DNA of 64,000 nucleotides from Bacillus spizizenii TU-B-10 (GTDB taxonomy: Bacteria; Bacillota; Bacilli; Bacillales; Bacillaceae). Of the stretch, positions 26,415 to 35,951 are shown piece after piece. Numbering within the stretch: position 1 is the stretch's first letter; each line of letters begins with the position of its first letter. The DNA lies in contig NC_016047.1 of assembly GCF_000227465.1 (NCBI RefSeq), positions 1,379,001 through 1,443,000 on the forward strand. The letters run 5' to 3'. The notes below the pieces were generated by a model that was not told the DNA's origin, ran no database searches, and saw only the letters and a program-made list of their open reading frames with translations. The position numbers and the translations under genes were made by a program.

Positions 26415-26443
26415 TTGATCCTAGAGGAATATAAAGGTAAAAT
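26415..26443 (+). promoter_or_regulatory. Sigma-A promoter of the hexuronate operon
   Basis: -35 TTGATC and -10 TAAAAT with exactly 17 bases between. It is followed at about +10 by the 26-bp palindrome, so a bound repressor would block it. Confidence 0.75.
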
Positions 26444-26452
26444 AAAATTAAA

Positions 26453-26478
26453 TCAAAATGTTAACGTTAACATTTTGA
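26453..26478. promoter_or_regulatory. 26-bp perfect palindrome, likely ExuR operator
   Basis: The centre is TGTTAACGTTAACA and the perfect symmetry extends to 26 bp. It overlaps the start of transcription of uxaC. The LacI-family repressor ExuR is coded in the operon, and its sites are expected to be of this form; CcpA cre sites have a related core, so either or both may bind. Confidence 0.75.
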
Positions 26479-26502
26479 AATAGAATGAAAGACGGTGAGG
26501 AC

Positions 26503-27924
26503 ATGGAACCCTTTATGGGCGAGAATTTTTTGCTGAAAAATGAAACCGCTGTCAGCCTCTATCACAATTATGCGAAAGACATGCCGATTATTGATTACCA
26601 CTGCCACTTAAGCCCGAAAGAAATCTATGAAAATAAGACATTTCAAAACATTACGGAAGCTTGGCTGTATGGAGACCATTACAAATGGCGCATCATGAGA
26701 GCCAATGGGATTGAAGAGACATACATTACCGGCGAAGCGACAGATGAGGAGAAATTTATGGCTTGGGCGAAAACCGTGCCGATGGCGATTGGCAATCCGC
26801 TCTACAATTGGACTCACTTAGAACTGCAGCGTTTTTTTGGCATTTATGAGATTTTAAATGAGCAATCCGCGCCGGCTATATGGAAACGGACGAATGAACT
26901 GCTTCAAGGAGAAGGCTTCGGGGCAAGGGATTTAATCGTAAAATCAAATGTAAAGGTCGTTTGCACAACTGATGATCCTGTCGATTCTCTTGAATACCAT
27001 CTATTATTAAAAGAAGACAAAGATTTTCCTGTCAGCGTGCTGCCTGGATTTCGGCCGGATAAGGGACTTGAGATCAATCGTGAAGGCTTTCCTGATTGGG
27101 TGCAGGCACTTGAAGATGCCACAGCCATATCGATTACAACCTACGATGAATTTCTAAAGGCACTGGAAAAACGGGTGCGATTCTTCCACTCAGCCGGCGG
27201 CAGAGTGTCTGATCACGCGATAGATTCGATGGTATTTGCCGAAACGACAAAAGAGGAAGCGGGACGGATTTTTTCTGACAGATTACAAGGAACAGAGGTT
27301 TCTTATGAAGATGAGAAGAAATTTAAGACGTATACGCTTCAGTTTCTTTGCGGTTTGTATGCGGAGCTCGATTGGGCGATGCAGTTTCATATCAACGCTT
27401 TAAGAAACACGAATACAAAAATGATGAAGAGACTTGGACCTGATACAGGCTATGATTCTATGAATGATGAAGAAATTGCTAAGCCTTTATATAAGCTGCT
27501 GAACTCAGTTGAGATGAAGAACAAGCTGCCGAAAACGATTTTATATTCACTTAATCCAAATGATAACTATGTCATCGCCAGCATGATCAACAGTTTTCAG
27601 GACGGTGTCACCCCGGGAAAAATACAATTCGGTACAGCCTGGTGGTTTAACGATACAAAAGACGGGATGCTCGAGCAAATGAAAGCGTTGTCAAACGTCG
27701 GGCTTTTCAGCCGCTTTATCGGCATGCTCACCGATTCCAGAAGTTTTCTTTCCTATACGCGCCACGAATATTTCAGGCGGATCGTCTGCAATTTGATCGG
27801 GGAATGGGTGGAAAACGGCGAAGTGCCGCATGATATGGAGCTTCTGGGAAGCATTGTTCAGGGAATTTGCTATGACAATGCGAAACACTACTTTCAATTT
27901 CAAGAAGAGAAAGCAAACGTGTAA
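26503..27924 (+). CDS. uxaC: Uronate isomerase
   Basis: A 473-residue cytoplasmic enzyme of the amidohydrolase superfamily that isomerises D-galacturonate to D-tagaturonate and D-glucuronate to D-fructuronate, the first step of the pathway encoded here. The metal-binding DYHCHLSP motif lies near residue 27, and the C-terminal TDSRSFLSYTRHEYFRRI stretch near 430 is typical. The ATG at 26503 gives the length I recall; the ATG at 26485 has no ribosome site. First gene of the operon, behind an operator-flanked promoter. Confidence 0.94.
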   Translation: MEPFMGENFLLKNETAVSLYHNYAKDMPIIDYHCHLSPKEIYENKTFQNITEAWLYGDHYKWRIMRANGIEETYITGEATDEEKFMAWAKTVPMAIGNPLYNWTHLELQRFFGIYEILNEQSAPAIWKRTNELLQGEGFGARDLIVKSNVKVVCTTDDPVDSLEYHLLLKEDKDFPVSVLPGFRPDKGLEINREGFPDWVQALEDATAISITTYDEFLKALEKRVRFFHSAGGRVSDHAIDSMVFAETTKEEAGRIFSDRLQGTEVSYEDEKKFKTYTLQFLCGLYAELDWAMQFHINALRNTNTKMMKRLGPDTGYDSMNDEEIAKPLYKLLNSVEMKNKLPKTILYSLNPNDNYVIASMINSFQDGVTPGKIQFGTAWWFNDTKDGMLEQMKALSNVGLFSRFIGMLTDSRSFLSYTRHEYFRRIVCNLIGEWVENGEVPHDMELLGSIVQGICYDNAKHYFQFQEEKANV

Positions 27925-27930
27925 CCAAAT

Positions 27931-27970
27931 GTCCGCTCAGCAACACGATCATGCGTCATCCTGAGCGGAC
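27931..27970 (+). other. Intercistronic hairpin uxaC-yjmB
   Basis: GTCCGCTCAG and CTGAGCGGAC pair perfectly across 20 bases, with no T-run after. It is therefore not a normal terminator and may protect or be cut at the uxaC-yjmB junction. Confidence 0.7.
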
Positions 27971-28006
27971 CACTACCCGAAAATTCTTAAGACACAGAGG
28001 TGAAAG

Positions 28007-29386
28007 ATGCGAACTGAACTGGCAAATAAGGTTGTGTCGGTCGAAACGGAGAAAAGGCTTTCGTTGAAAGAGAAAATTTCCTATGGATTTGGTGATTTTG
28101 GCAACGGTTTTATGTTTGATCTCGGCCAGATTTATTTATTAAAGTATTTTACTGATGTAGCGGGAATCCCGGCTGCGATGGCCGGCGGCATTTTTTTAGT
28201 CAGCAAGCTGTTTGCGGCGATAACAGATCCAATTGTCGGCTCATCTATTGATTATCGCAAAAATATCGGCAAACGGGGGAAATTCAGGCCTTATCTATTA
28301 ATCGGCAGCATCGTGCTTGCGGTGCTTACTGTTCTTATTTTTCTGTCTCCCAATGTATCAACGACCGGAAAACTCATTTATGCATATGCATCCTATATGA
28401 TTTGGGGCATCGGCTATTCATTTGTGAATATTCCGTATGGCTCATTAGGGGCAGCGATGACTCAAAATTCTGAGGATCGGACCTCTATTTCGACTTTCCG
28501 CCAAATCGGATCACTTGGGGCTTTGTTTATCACAAGTGTGGCCGTGATGCCGCTGCTCGTCAAGTTTGATAATCCGAAGGTCGGCTACCCGGTGGTCATG
28601 GGCTTGTTCGCCGCACTTGGTGTGATTTGGTTTTATATTTGCTACCGCAATTGCAAAGAGCGCATTGTCATATCGGAAGCGCCAAAAGAAAAATTAACAC
28701 TCTCATCTGTCGTCAAAACATTTATCTCGAATAAACCGCTGTTAACCCTTGTCCTGATGACGATTTTTTCAATTTCCGCATACAACATTAAATCCGCCAT
28801 GCTAGTCTATTTCGCACAATATAACCTGGGCAATGTTGAATTAATGGCTTATATGAACTTTATTATTATCGGTTCTTCCTTTTTGGGCGTCGTATTTCTG
28901 CCAAAGCTCGTCAAGATGTTTGGAAAGAAACGAACGGCAATGATCGGCTTCGGCATCAGTGTAGCCGCGGATCTCATCAACTTTATGCTGCCATCAAACG
29001 TTTATGTGTTTACGATTCTAGCCAGTATCGCCTTTATCGGAATCAGTATTCCAAATGGCATCACGTGGGCGCTTGTCTCCGATATTATTGACTATGGCGA
29101 ATGGAAATCCGGTGAACGGAAAGAAGCAACGACATATTCACTTTTTAATTTCTCCAGAAAGCTTGCTCAGTCATTGTCCGGTTTTCTCTCGGGAATCGGT
29201 TTGGGGCTTATCGGCTATGTGCCGAATGCAGTCCAGACAGCACAGGCGCTGATCGGAATCAAAGCGCTTCTGCTTCTGTATCCGGCCATTGCTTTGGCAT
29301 TAGCGATGATCATTATCGGCTTTCTTTATAAACTCACAGACCAGCAGCATGCACAGATTGTTCAGGATCTTCATCAAAAGAGCTGA
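28007..29386 (+). CDS. yjmB: GPH-family sugar:cation symporter YjmB
   Basis: A 459-residue membrane protein with about twelve hydrophobic segments. The N-terminal KISYGFGDFGNGFMFDLGQ and DPIVGSSIDY motifs are typical of the GPH (glycoside-pentoside-hexuronide) family. Position in the operon suggests it imports a uronide or oligouronide with a cation. ExuT in the same operon imports the free hexuronates, so YjmB may take glycosides; this is inferred. AGAGGTGAAAG precedes the ATG. Confidence 0.9.
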   Translation: MRTELANKVVSVETEKRLSLKEKISYGFGDFGNGFMFDLGQIYLLKYFTDVAGIPAAMAGGIFLVSKLFAAITDPIVGSSIDYRKNIGKRGKFRPYLLIGSIVLAVLTVLIFLSPNVSTTGKLIYAYASYMIWGIGYSFVNIPYGSLGAAMTQNSEDRTSISTFRQIGSLGALFITSVAVMPLLVKFDNPKVGYPVVMGLFAALGVIWFYICYRNCKERIVISEAPKEKLTLSSVVKTFISNKPLLTLVLMTIFSISAYNIKSAMLVYFAQYNLGNVELMAYMNFIIIGSSFLGVVFLPKLVKMFGKKRTAMIGFGISVAADLINFMLPSNVYVFTILASIAFIGISIPNGITWALVSDIIDYGEWKSGERKEATTYSLFNFSRKLAQSLSGFLSGIGLGLIGYVPNAVQTAQALIGIKALLLLYPAIALALAMIIIGFLYKLTDQQHAQIVQDLHQKS

Positions 29387-29494
29387 CAACGTAATATAAA
29401 GAATATTTAAAATAATTTGTAAATATGATGTGTTTGTAAGGGTTTTCGCTTAGGGGTGCCCAAAGAACTGAAAAGAAAGAAAGGAGGCACTTTA

Positions 29495-30508
29495 TTGAAA
29501 ACGGTAACAATACCGGCTGAAGAAGCAAAGGAACTCGTTCGGGTCAAGCTGATCGGTGCCCATTTGAATGAACAAGATGCTGAAAAAGTAGCAGATGTCC
29601 TCGTGCACGCCGATTTACGCACTGTACATTCGCATGGGGTGCTGCGAACAGAGCACTATGTGAACAGGCTAAGGGCGGGAGGGATCAATCCCGAAGCACA
29701 TCCTGATTTTAAAGAAACGGGGCCTGTGACCGGCGTGCTTGACGGAGATGATGGTTTCGGCCATGTAATTTGTGATATGGCGATGGACCGTGCAATTGAC
29801 ATGGCGAAGAAAAACGGAGTCGGCATGGTCACGGCCGTAAACAGCAGCCATTGCGGAGCGCTAAGCTATTTTGTGCAAAAAGCAGCTGAAGAAAAGCTGA
29901 TCGGAATGGCAATGACACATACGGACAGTATCGTTGTTCCATTTGGGGGGAGGTCTCCTTTTTTAGGGACAAATCCGATTGCTTACGGTGTTCCGGCTAA
30001 GCATAAGAAACCGTTTATCTTAGATATGGCGACATCCAAAGTGGCCTTTGGGAAGATTTTGCATGCCCGTGAAGAGGGCAAAGACATTCCTGAGGGATGG
30101 GGGGTCGATGAAAACGGAGAAGCAGTAACCGATCCTTACAAGGTCGTCTCACTTTCAACCTTCGGCGGCCCAAAAGGCTATGGACTATCTATTGTGGTAG
30201 ATGTGTTTTCCGGATTGCTGGCGGGCGCGGCTTTTGGCCCTCATATCGCCAAAATGTACAGCGGCCTTGATCAAAAAAGAAAGCTGGGACATTACGTTTG
30301 CGCGATCAATCCGTCCTTTTTTACCGACCGGGATACGTTTTTAGAGCAGATGGATGCCATGCTCGATGAACTGCAGCAGTCACCGCCGGCTGCTGGAGTC
30401 GAGAGAGTGTATGTGCCCGGCGAGATCGAGCAGCTGCATGAAGAAAGAAATAAGGAACACGGAATATCAATTGCTCGAAGCGTGTATGAATTCTTAAAAA
30501 GCAGGTGA
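29495..30508 (+). CDS. yjmC: Malate/L-lactate dehydrogenase-like oxidoreductase YjmC
   Basis: A 337-residue NAD(P)-dependent dehydrogenase of the Ldh2 (YlbC/MdH) fold. Typical motifs: [20 protein letters not shown] near residues 40-60 and [16 protein letters not shown] near 115 (the catalytic His). The position suggests reduction of a keto-uronate or related intermediate; the true substrate is unknown. TTG at 29495 follows AGGAGG, which supports this start over the ATG 13 codons upstream. Confidence 0.88.
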   Translation: MKTVTIPAEEAKELVRVKLIGAHLNEQDAEKVADVLVHADLRTVHSHGVLRTEHYVNRLRAGGINPEAHPDFKETGPVTGVLDGDDGFGHVICDMAMDRAIDMAKKNGVGMVTAVNSSHCGALSYFVQKAAEEKLIGMAMTHTDSIVVPFGGRSPFLGTNPIAYGVPAKHKKPFILDMATSKVAFGKILHAREEGKDIPEGWGVDENGEAVTDPYKVVSLSTFGGPKGYGLSIVVDVFSGLLAGAAFGPHIAKMYSGLDQKRKLGHYVCAINPSFFTDRDTFLEQMDAMLDELQQSPPAAGVERVYVPGEIEQLHEERNKEHGISIARSVYEFLKSR

Positions 30509-30513
30509 GAAAA

Positions 30514-31533
30514 ATGAAAGCGGTTCAAGTGCGAAAAGCGTATGATCTGGTGACTGTGGAGATGAAGAAGCCGGTTCTTTCAAAGGATGATGAAGTGCTC
30601 GTGAAAGTCAAGCGAGTCGGGATTTGCGGCTCAGACATGCACATTTATCATGGCACGAATCCGCTCGCCACCCTCCCGAGAGTCATCGGACACGAGGTAA
30701 CGGGACAAGTAGAGGAAGTTGGGGCGAATGTACAGAGCCTTAAAACCGGTGACCACGTTGTGATTGAGCCGATTTCTTATTGCGGAACGTGTTACGCCTG
30801 CCGCAAAGGGCGCCCGAATGTTTGTGCCAAGCTTTCTGTGTTTGGCGTACATGAGGATGGCGGCATGCGGGAATATGTAGTGCTTCCGGAAAGGCAGCTT
30901 CACGTTGTATCAAAGGACTTGCCTTGGGAAGAAGCGGTCATGGCCGAGCCTTACACGATAGGCGCCCAGGCAGTGTGGAGGGGCCAGGTGGAAAAAGGTG
31001 ATACCGTTCTGATTCAGGGAGCGGGGCCCATCGGGATCTGTGTGTTGAAAATGGCTAAGCTGGCGGGCGCTGCCGTCATGATGACTGACTTGAATAACGA
31101 GCGGCTGGCATTTGCGAAAGAAAACGGTGCCGACGCTGTCGTGAATGCCCAAACAGAAAATGTTGCTGAGCGGGTCCGGGAATGGACTGGGAATGAAGGA
31201 GCCAATGTGGTCATTGATGCGGTTTGTCTGCCGGCGACTTTTGAGCTTTCAGTTGAGGTCGTTTCTCCCGCGGGACATGTGGTGGTGCTTGGATTTGATG
31301 AAAAAGCGGCACAAATTTCTCAGCTGCCGATTACAAAAAAAGAAGTCACGATAACCGGATCGAGATTGCAGACCAATCAGTTTCCCAAGGTGGTAGAGCT
31401 TTTGAATAAAGGACGGTTAGCGCATAACGGGCTGGTGACCCATACATTTTCAGTAGATGACGTCCATCACGCATTTCAGTTTATCAAGGAGCATCCAGAT
31501 CAGGTGCGAAAAGCCGTTATCACGTTTGATTAA
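30514..31533 (+). CDS. yjmD: Zinc alcohol dehydrogenase YjmD
   Basis: A 339-residue medium-chain dehydrogenase. Catalytic-zinc Cys in [12 protein letters not shown] near residue 37, [12 protein letters not shown] near 60, the structural-zinc cysteines in [15 protein letters not shown] (four Cys) near 90, and the NAD-binding [15 protein letters not shown] near 165. It resembles L-gulonate, galactitol or threonine dehydrogenases; which hexonate it uses here is unknown. The ATG at 30514 follows AGGTGAG by seven bases. Confidence 0.88.
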   Translation: MKAVQVRKAYDLVTVEMKKPVLSKDDEVLVKVKRVGICGSDMHIYHGTNPLATLPRVIGHEVTGQVEEVGANVQSLKTGDHVVIEPISYCGTCYACRKGRPNVCAKLSVFGVHEDGGMREYVVLPERQLHVVSKDLPWEEAVMAEPYTIGAQAVWRGQVEKGDTVLIQGAGPIGICVLKMAKLAGAAVMMTDLNNERLAFAKENGADAVVNAQTENVAERVREWTGNEGANVVIDAVCLPATFELSVEVVSPAGHVVVLGFDEKAAQISQLPITKKEVTITGSRLQTNQFPKVVELLNKGRLAHNGLVTHTFSVDDVHHAFQFIKEHPDQVRKAVITFD

Positions 31534-31557
31534 TCCACTGAATCCGGAGGTGTACAC

Positions 31558-32637
31558 ATGAATATGACATTTCGATGGTATGGCCGAGGCAACGATACAG
31601 TCACACTGGAACACGTGAAGCAAATTCCCGGAGTCAAAGGCATCGTCTGGGCTCTCCATCAAAAACCTGTCGGCGATGTATGGGAAAAAGAAGAAATCAG
31701 AGCCGAGACCGAATATATTCAATCCTATGGTTTTCATACTGAAGTTGTAGAAAGCGTGAATGTTCATGAAGCGATTAAACTCGGTAACGAAGAACGCGGC
31801 CGGTATATTGAAAACTACAAACAAACCATCCGCAATCTTGCCGAATTTGGCGTGAAAGTGATCTGCTATAATTTTATGCCGGTTTTTGATTGGACACGCA
31901 CGGACATGTTTCGTCCACTGGAAGATGGATCAACCGCTCTGTTTTTTGAAAAGGCCAAGGTGGAGAGCCTTGAGCCCCAAGAGCTGATTCGGACGGTGGA
32001 GCAAGCATCTGACATGACACTGCCGGGGTGGGAGCCCGAAAAATTAGCTCGGATCAAAGAGCTGTTTGCAGCCTACAGAACGGTCGATGAAGAACAGCTA
32101 TGGGACAATCTATCATTCTTTTTGCAGGAAATTCTTCCGGTTGCAGAAAGTCACGGTGTTCAAATGGCCCTTCATCCGGATGACCCGCCATGGCCGATCT
32201 TCGGGCTGCCGCGTATTATCACAGGGGAGGCAAGCTATAGGAGGCTAAGGGCGATATCGGATTCACCGTCTAATTGCATCACTCTTTGTACAGGTTCAAT
32301 GGGAGCCAATCCCGCTAATGACATGGTGGAGATTGCTAAGACGTATGCCGGCATCGCTCCATTTTCACATATTCGCAATGTGAAAATTTTTGAGAATGGC
32401 GATTTTATTGAAACATCTCATCTGACGAAAGACGGTTCGATCAACATTCAAGGCGTGATGGAAGAACTGCGTAAGCAGGATTACAAAGGATATGTCAGAC
32501 CGGATCATGGGCGCCATCTTTGGGGTGAGCAATGCCGCCCGGGATATGGCCTATACGATCGGGCACTTGGCATCATGTATTTGAACGGGCTGTGGGACGC
32601 CTATGAAGCAATGGCAAAAAAAGAGGTGGAAGTATGA
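31558..32637 (+). CDS. uxuA: Mannonate dehydratase
   Basis: A 359-residue TIM-barrel enzyme that dehydrates D-mannonate to 2-keto-3-deoxy-gluconate in glucuronate breakdown. Signature motifs include KGIVWALHQKPVGDVW near residue 25, the metal-site stretch VQMALHPDDPPWPIFGLPRI near 200, and YVRPDHGRHLWGEQ near 310. GGAGGTG precedes the ATG. Its stop overlaps the uxuB start by four bases (ATGA), tying production of the two enzymes. Confidence 0.95.
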   Translation: MNMTFRWYGRGNDTVTLEHVKQIPGVKGIVWALHQKPVGDVWEKEEIRAETEYIQSYGFHTEVVESVNVHEAIKLGNEERGRYIENYKQTIRNLAEFGVKVICYNFMPVFDWTRTDMFRPLEDGSTALFFEKAKVESLEPQELIRTVEQASDMTLPGWEPEKLARIKELFAAYRTVDEEQLWDNLSFFLQEILPVAESHGVQMALHPDDPPWPIFGLPRIITGEASYRRLRAISDSPSNCITLCTGSMGANPANDMVEIAKTYAGIAPFSHIRNVKIFENGDFIETSHLTKDGSINIQGVMEELRKQDYKGYVRPDHGRHLWGEQCRPGYGLYDRALGIMYLNGLWDAYEAMAKKEVEV

Positions 32638-33470
32638 TCCCGCTGCATGAGAACCTGGCTGGTAAAACGGCTGTCATCACTGGTGGCAGCGGCGTGCTTT
32701 GTTCAGCGATGGCCCGGGAGCTTGCCCGCCATGGCATGAAGGTGGCGATATTGAATCGGACGGCTGAAAAAGGCCAAGCGGTCGTGAAGCAGATTATGGC
32801 GGCTGGCGGCACAGCTTGCTCTGTTTCTGCGGATGTGCTGGACAGGAGGTCACTTGTGCAGGCAAAGGAGGACATCCTCGGCCGATTTGGCTCTGTCGAA
32901 CTGTTAATTAACGGGGCTGGCGGCAATCATCCTGACGCGATAACCGATGTGGAGACATATGTAGAAGCAGGAGAAGGCCAATCCTTTTTTGATATGGATG
33001 AGGGGGGCTTTTCAACTGTATTCTCTACCAACTTCACCGGTGCGTTTCTGGCCTCTCAAGTGTTTGGAAAAGAGCTGCTGAAGGCTGATTCACCGGCGAT
33101 TATCAATCTATCTTCAATGAGTGCTTATTCACCTATGACGAAGGTTCCGGCATACAGTGCCGCCAAAGCATCGATCAATAACTTTACGATGTGGATGGCC
33201 GTTCATTTTGCTGAAACCGGACTGCGGGTCAATGCGATTGCCCCAGGCTTTTTTCTGACAAAACAAAATCATGATCTGCTGATCAATCGAGACGGAACCT
33301 TAACCGGACGTTCTAACAAAATTATTGCGGGAACACCGATGAAGCGTTTTGGAAAACCAGAGGACCTGCTCGGCACACTTCTTTGGCTGGCGGATGAATC
33401 CTATTCCGGTTTTGTCACCGGGGTCACTGTTCCTGTCGATGGAGGATTTATGGCTTATTCAGGCGTGTAA
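32634..33470 (+). CDS. uxuB: D-mannonate oxidoreductase (fructuronate reductase), SDR type
   Basis: A 278-residue short-chain dehydrogenase, known in 168 as yjmF/uxuB, which reduces D-fructuronate to D-mannonate with NAD(P)H, supplying UxuA. NAD motif TGGSGVLCSAMA near residue 17, NNAG-equivalent INGAGGNHPD near 90, and catalytic Ser-Tyr-Lys in NLSSMSAYSP...PAYSAAKASIN (Tyr near 175). It overlaps uxuA by 4 bp. Note that this is unrelated to the long-chain UxuB of E. coli. Confidence 0.92.
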   Translation: MIPLHENLAGKTAVITGGSGVLCSAMARELARHGMKVAILNRTAEKGQAVVKQIMAAGGTACSVSADVLDRRSLVQAKEDILGRFGSVELLINGAGGNHPDAITDVETYVEAGEGQSFFDMDEGGFSTVFSTNFTGAFLASQVFGKELLKADSPAIINLSSMSAYSPMTKVPAYSAAKASINNFTMWMAVHFAETGLRVNAIAPGFFLTKQNHDLLINRDGTLTGRSNKIIAGTPMKRFGKPEDLLGTLLWLADESYSGFVTGVTVPVDGGFMAYSGV

Positions 33471-33517
33471 CGAAAGCAGCGCAACAGAAGCTGAACCAAC
33501 ATAGGGGTGAGGTTGAG

Positions 33518-34786
33518 ATGTTCTCAAAAGATAAGCTTCCCGTTATCCTTTTTTTGTTCCTGGCAGGAGTGATTAATTACCTGGATCGCTCGGCACTTTC
33601 CATTGCAGCTCCTTTTATTCAAGATGATCTCACATTATCTGCCACGCAAATGGGCTTGATTTTCAGCAGTTTTTCGATTGGTTATGCCATTTTTAACTTT
33701 CTTGGGGGCGTGGCATCTGACCGCTACGGGGCAAAGATGACCTTGTTTGTCGCCATGGTCGTTTGGTCGCTGTTCAGCGGAGCAGTCGCCCTCGCCTTTG
33801 GTTTTGTCAGCCTGCTGATTATACGCATCCTCTTCGGAATGGGAGAAGGCCCGCTGTCTGCGACCATCAACAAAATGGTGAATAACTGGTTCCCGCCGAC
33901 CCAGCGGGCGTCCGTTGTCGGTGTGACCAACAGCGGAACGCCGCTCGGGGGAGCCATTTCCGGCCCGATCGTCGGCATGATCGCAATCGCGTTCAGCTGG
34001 AAGGTATCCTTCGTTCTCATTATGATTATTGGATTAATATGGGCAGTGCTCTGGTTCAAGTTTGTCAAAGAGAAGCCGCCAGTAGCGATGGGGGATGCAC
34101 CGGCAATCAAAGCAGAAATGCCTCCTAGAGAAAAAATTCCGCTCACCTTTTACCTGAAGCAAAAAACAGTCCTGTTTACGGCGTTTGCTTTTTTCGCTTA
34201 CAACTACATCCTCTTCTTCTTTTTGACGTGGTTTCCGAGCTACCTTGTTGAAGAGCGGGGACTAAGTGTTGAATCGATGAGTGTCATCACGGTCATTCCG
34301 TGGATTTTAGGCTTTATCGGCCTTGCAGCGGGGGGATTTGTTTCCGACTATGTGTACAAAAAAACAGCCCGAAAAGGTGTGCTGTTCTCGCGCAAGGTTG
34401 TGCTTGTCTCATGTTTGTTTTCCTCAGCGGTCCTGATTGGTTTGGCCGGGCTTGTGACAACTACTGCGAGCGCTGTCACACTTGTCGCTTTATCAGTGTT
34501 CTTTCTCTATTTGACAGGCGCTATCTATTGGGCTGTCATTCAAGATGTGGTTGATCAAAACAATGTCGGTTCTGTAGGCGGATTCATGCATTTCCTTGCT
34601 AACACGGCAGGAATTATAGGCCCGGCTTTAACCGGCTTTATTGTTGACCGAACGGGCACGTTTTCTGGAGCATTTTTGCTTGCCGGAGGGTTAGCTGTCT
34701 TTGCTTCACTAGCTGTTATTCGTTTTGTCCGTCCGATCATCGGCAAACCAGCAGGAACAGAAGCGGAGAATCCGGTGTCTTATTAA
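33518..34786 (+). CDS. exuT: Hexuronate transporter ExuT (MFS)
   Basis: A 422-residue MFS permease of the anion:cation symporter family with twelve hydrophobic segments. The signature INYLDRSALSIAAPFIQDDL near residue 16 and NFLGGVASDRYGAKM loop near 60 match the family. It should import D-galacturonate and D-glucuronate with protons. GGGGTGAGG precedes the ATG. It follows uxuB by 47 bp. Confidence 0.93.
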   Translation: MFSKDKLPVILFLFLAGVINYLDRSALSIAAPFIQDDLTLSATQMGLIFSSFSIGYAIFNFLGGVASDRYGAKMTLFVAMVVWSLFSGAVALAFGFVSLLIIRILFGMGEGPLSATINKMVNNWFPPTQRASVVGVTNSGTPLGGAISGPIVGMIAIAFSWKVSFVLIMIIGLIWAVLWFKFVKEKPPVAMGDAPAIKAEMPPREKIPLTFYLKQKTVLFTAFAFFAYNYILFFFLTWFPSYLVEERGLSVESMSVITVIPWILGFIGLAAGGFVSDYVYKKTARKGVLFSRKVVLVSCLFSSAVLIGLAGLVTTTASAVTLVALSVFFLYLTGAIYWAVIQDVVDQNNVGSVGGFMHFLANTAGIIGPALTGFIVDRTGTFSGAFLLAGGLAVFASLAVIRFVRPIIGKPAGTEAENPVSY

Positions 34787-34873
34787 TCTGGAAATATAGT
34801 GGGAGAGGCGGTATGTTTGATGATACAATATACAGTAACTAATCGCAGCCGGTATGATAAGGAAGGGAATTAG

Positions 34874-35875
34874 ATGGTAACCATAAAAGATATCGCAAAA
34901 CTCGCAAACGTATCCCACACAACCGTTTCCAGAGCACTCAACAACAGTCCTTACATTAAAGAACATACGAAAAAAAAAATACTAGAGCTCGCAGCACAGC
35001 TCAACTATACACCGAATGTAAACGCGAAAAGCCTGGCGATGCAAAAGTCACATACGATCGGGCTTTTCTTTACAAGCATCACAAACGGAACTTCACACAG
35101 CTTCTTTGCTGACACAATCAAAGGCGTAAATCAAGCCATAAGTGAGGATTACAATCTCTATGTGCGCGGCATCGATGATCTGAAAAACTATGACTCCGTT
35201 ACGCCGATGAGATATGACGGCATCATTTTAATGAGCCAAAGTGACATTGATAATTCTTTTATTTATCATATTCGAGAAAAAAACATCCCGCTTGTGGTAC
35301 TGAATCGCGATATTGATGACCGCAGCATCACGAATATTTTGTCCAATGACAAAGAAGGCTCTCAGGAAGCTGTAGAATACTTCATTAAGAACGGACATCA
35401 AGATATCGCCATCATCGAGGGAATCGAAGGCTTTAAATCCTCCCAGCAGCGTAAGGAAGGCTACTTAGCCGCACTGATTCATCATCATATTCCGATCAAA
35501 CATGAATACAGTGTCAAAGGGCAATACGATATGGAAAGCGGCTTTCAAGCGATGGAGCGGCTGCTGGCACTGCCGAATCCTCCAACTGCTGTCTTTTGTT
35601 CGAATGATGACATGGCAATCGGAGCGATGAATGCGATATTCGCAAAGGGCCTGCGCGTTCCTGATGATATTTCAGTGATCGGTTTTGATGATATTGGATT
35701 TTCACAATACATTACGCCAAGGCTTTCAACAGTGAAGCGTCCAGTAGAGAAAATCAGCGTGCTTGGCGCGCAAAAACTATTGACGCTGATCAGCGAGCCG
35801 GAAACAAAAGCAAAAAAAATCTTGGAGAACACAGAATTCATGGTGCGTGATTCAGTCAGACGATTGACGACGTGA
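34874..35875 (+). CDS. exuR: LacI-family repressor of the hexuronate operon
   Basis: A 333-residue regulator. The N-terminal HTH is ITIKDIAKLANVSHTTVSRAL-like (VTIKDIAKLANVSHTTVSRA, residues 2-21), followed by a hinge helix and a periplasmic-binding-protein-like effector domain (residues 60-333). It is expected to bind the TGTTAACGTTAACA palindrome before uxaC and leave it when a hexuronate or its product is present. AAGGAAGG precedes the ATG. A weak hairpin follows at 35878-35894. Confidence 0.93.
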   Translation: MVTIKDIAKLANVSHTTVSRALNNSPYIKEHTKKKILELAAQLNYTPNVNAKSLAMQKSHTIGLFFTSITNGTSHSFFADTIKGVNQAISEDYNLYVRGIDDLKNYDSVTPMRYDGIILMSQSDIDNSFIYHIREKNIPLVVLNRDIDDRSITNILSNDKEGSQEAVEYFIKNGHQDIAIIEGIEGFKSSQQRKEGYLAALIHHHIPIKHEYSVKGQYDMESGFQAMERLLALPNPPTAVFCSNDDMAIGAMNAIFAKGLRVPDDISVIGFDDIGFSQYITPRLSTVKRPVEKISVLGAQKLLTLISEPETKAKKILENTEFMVRDSVRRLTT

Positions 35876-35908
35876 TGGCCCGTTTTCAGCGGGCATTCTT
35901 TATACAGA

Positions 35909-35920
35909 AAAATGTTAACG
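35909..35920. promoter_or_regulatory. Half-operator between exuR and uxaB
   Basis: AAAATGTTAACG is identical to the left half of the 26-bp palindrome before uxaC. The right half is not conserved. It may be a weak ExuR or CcpA site giving internal control of uxaBA. Confidence 0.45.
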
Positions 35921-35951
35921 TGTGCATAAATGAGAGAGGGAGGCAATGAAG

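Noticed and set aside
26455-26476. Palindrome considered purely as a CcpA cre
   Set aside because: The centre TTAACGTTAA is more symmetric and AT-flanked than a usual cre, and a dedicated LacI repressor is coded in the operon; I call it an ExuR site while leaving CcpA open.
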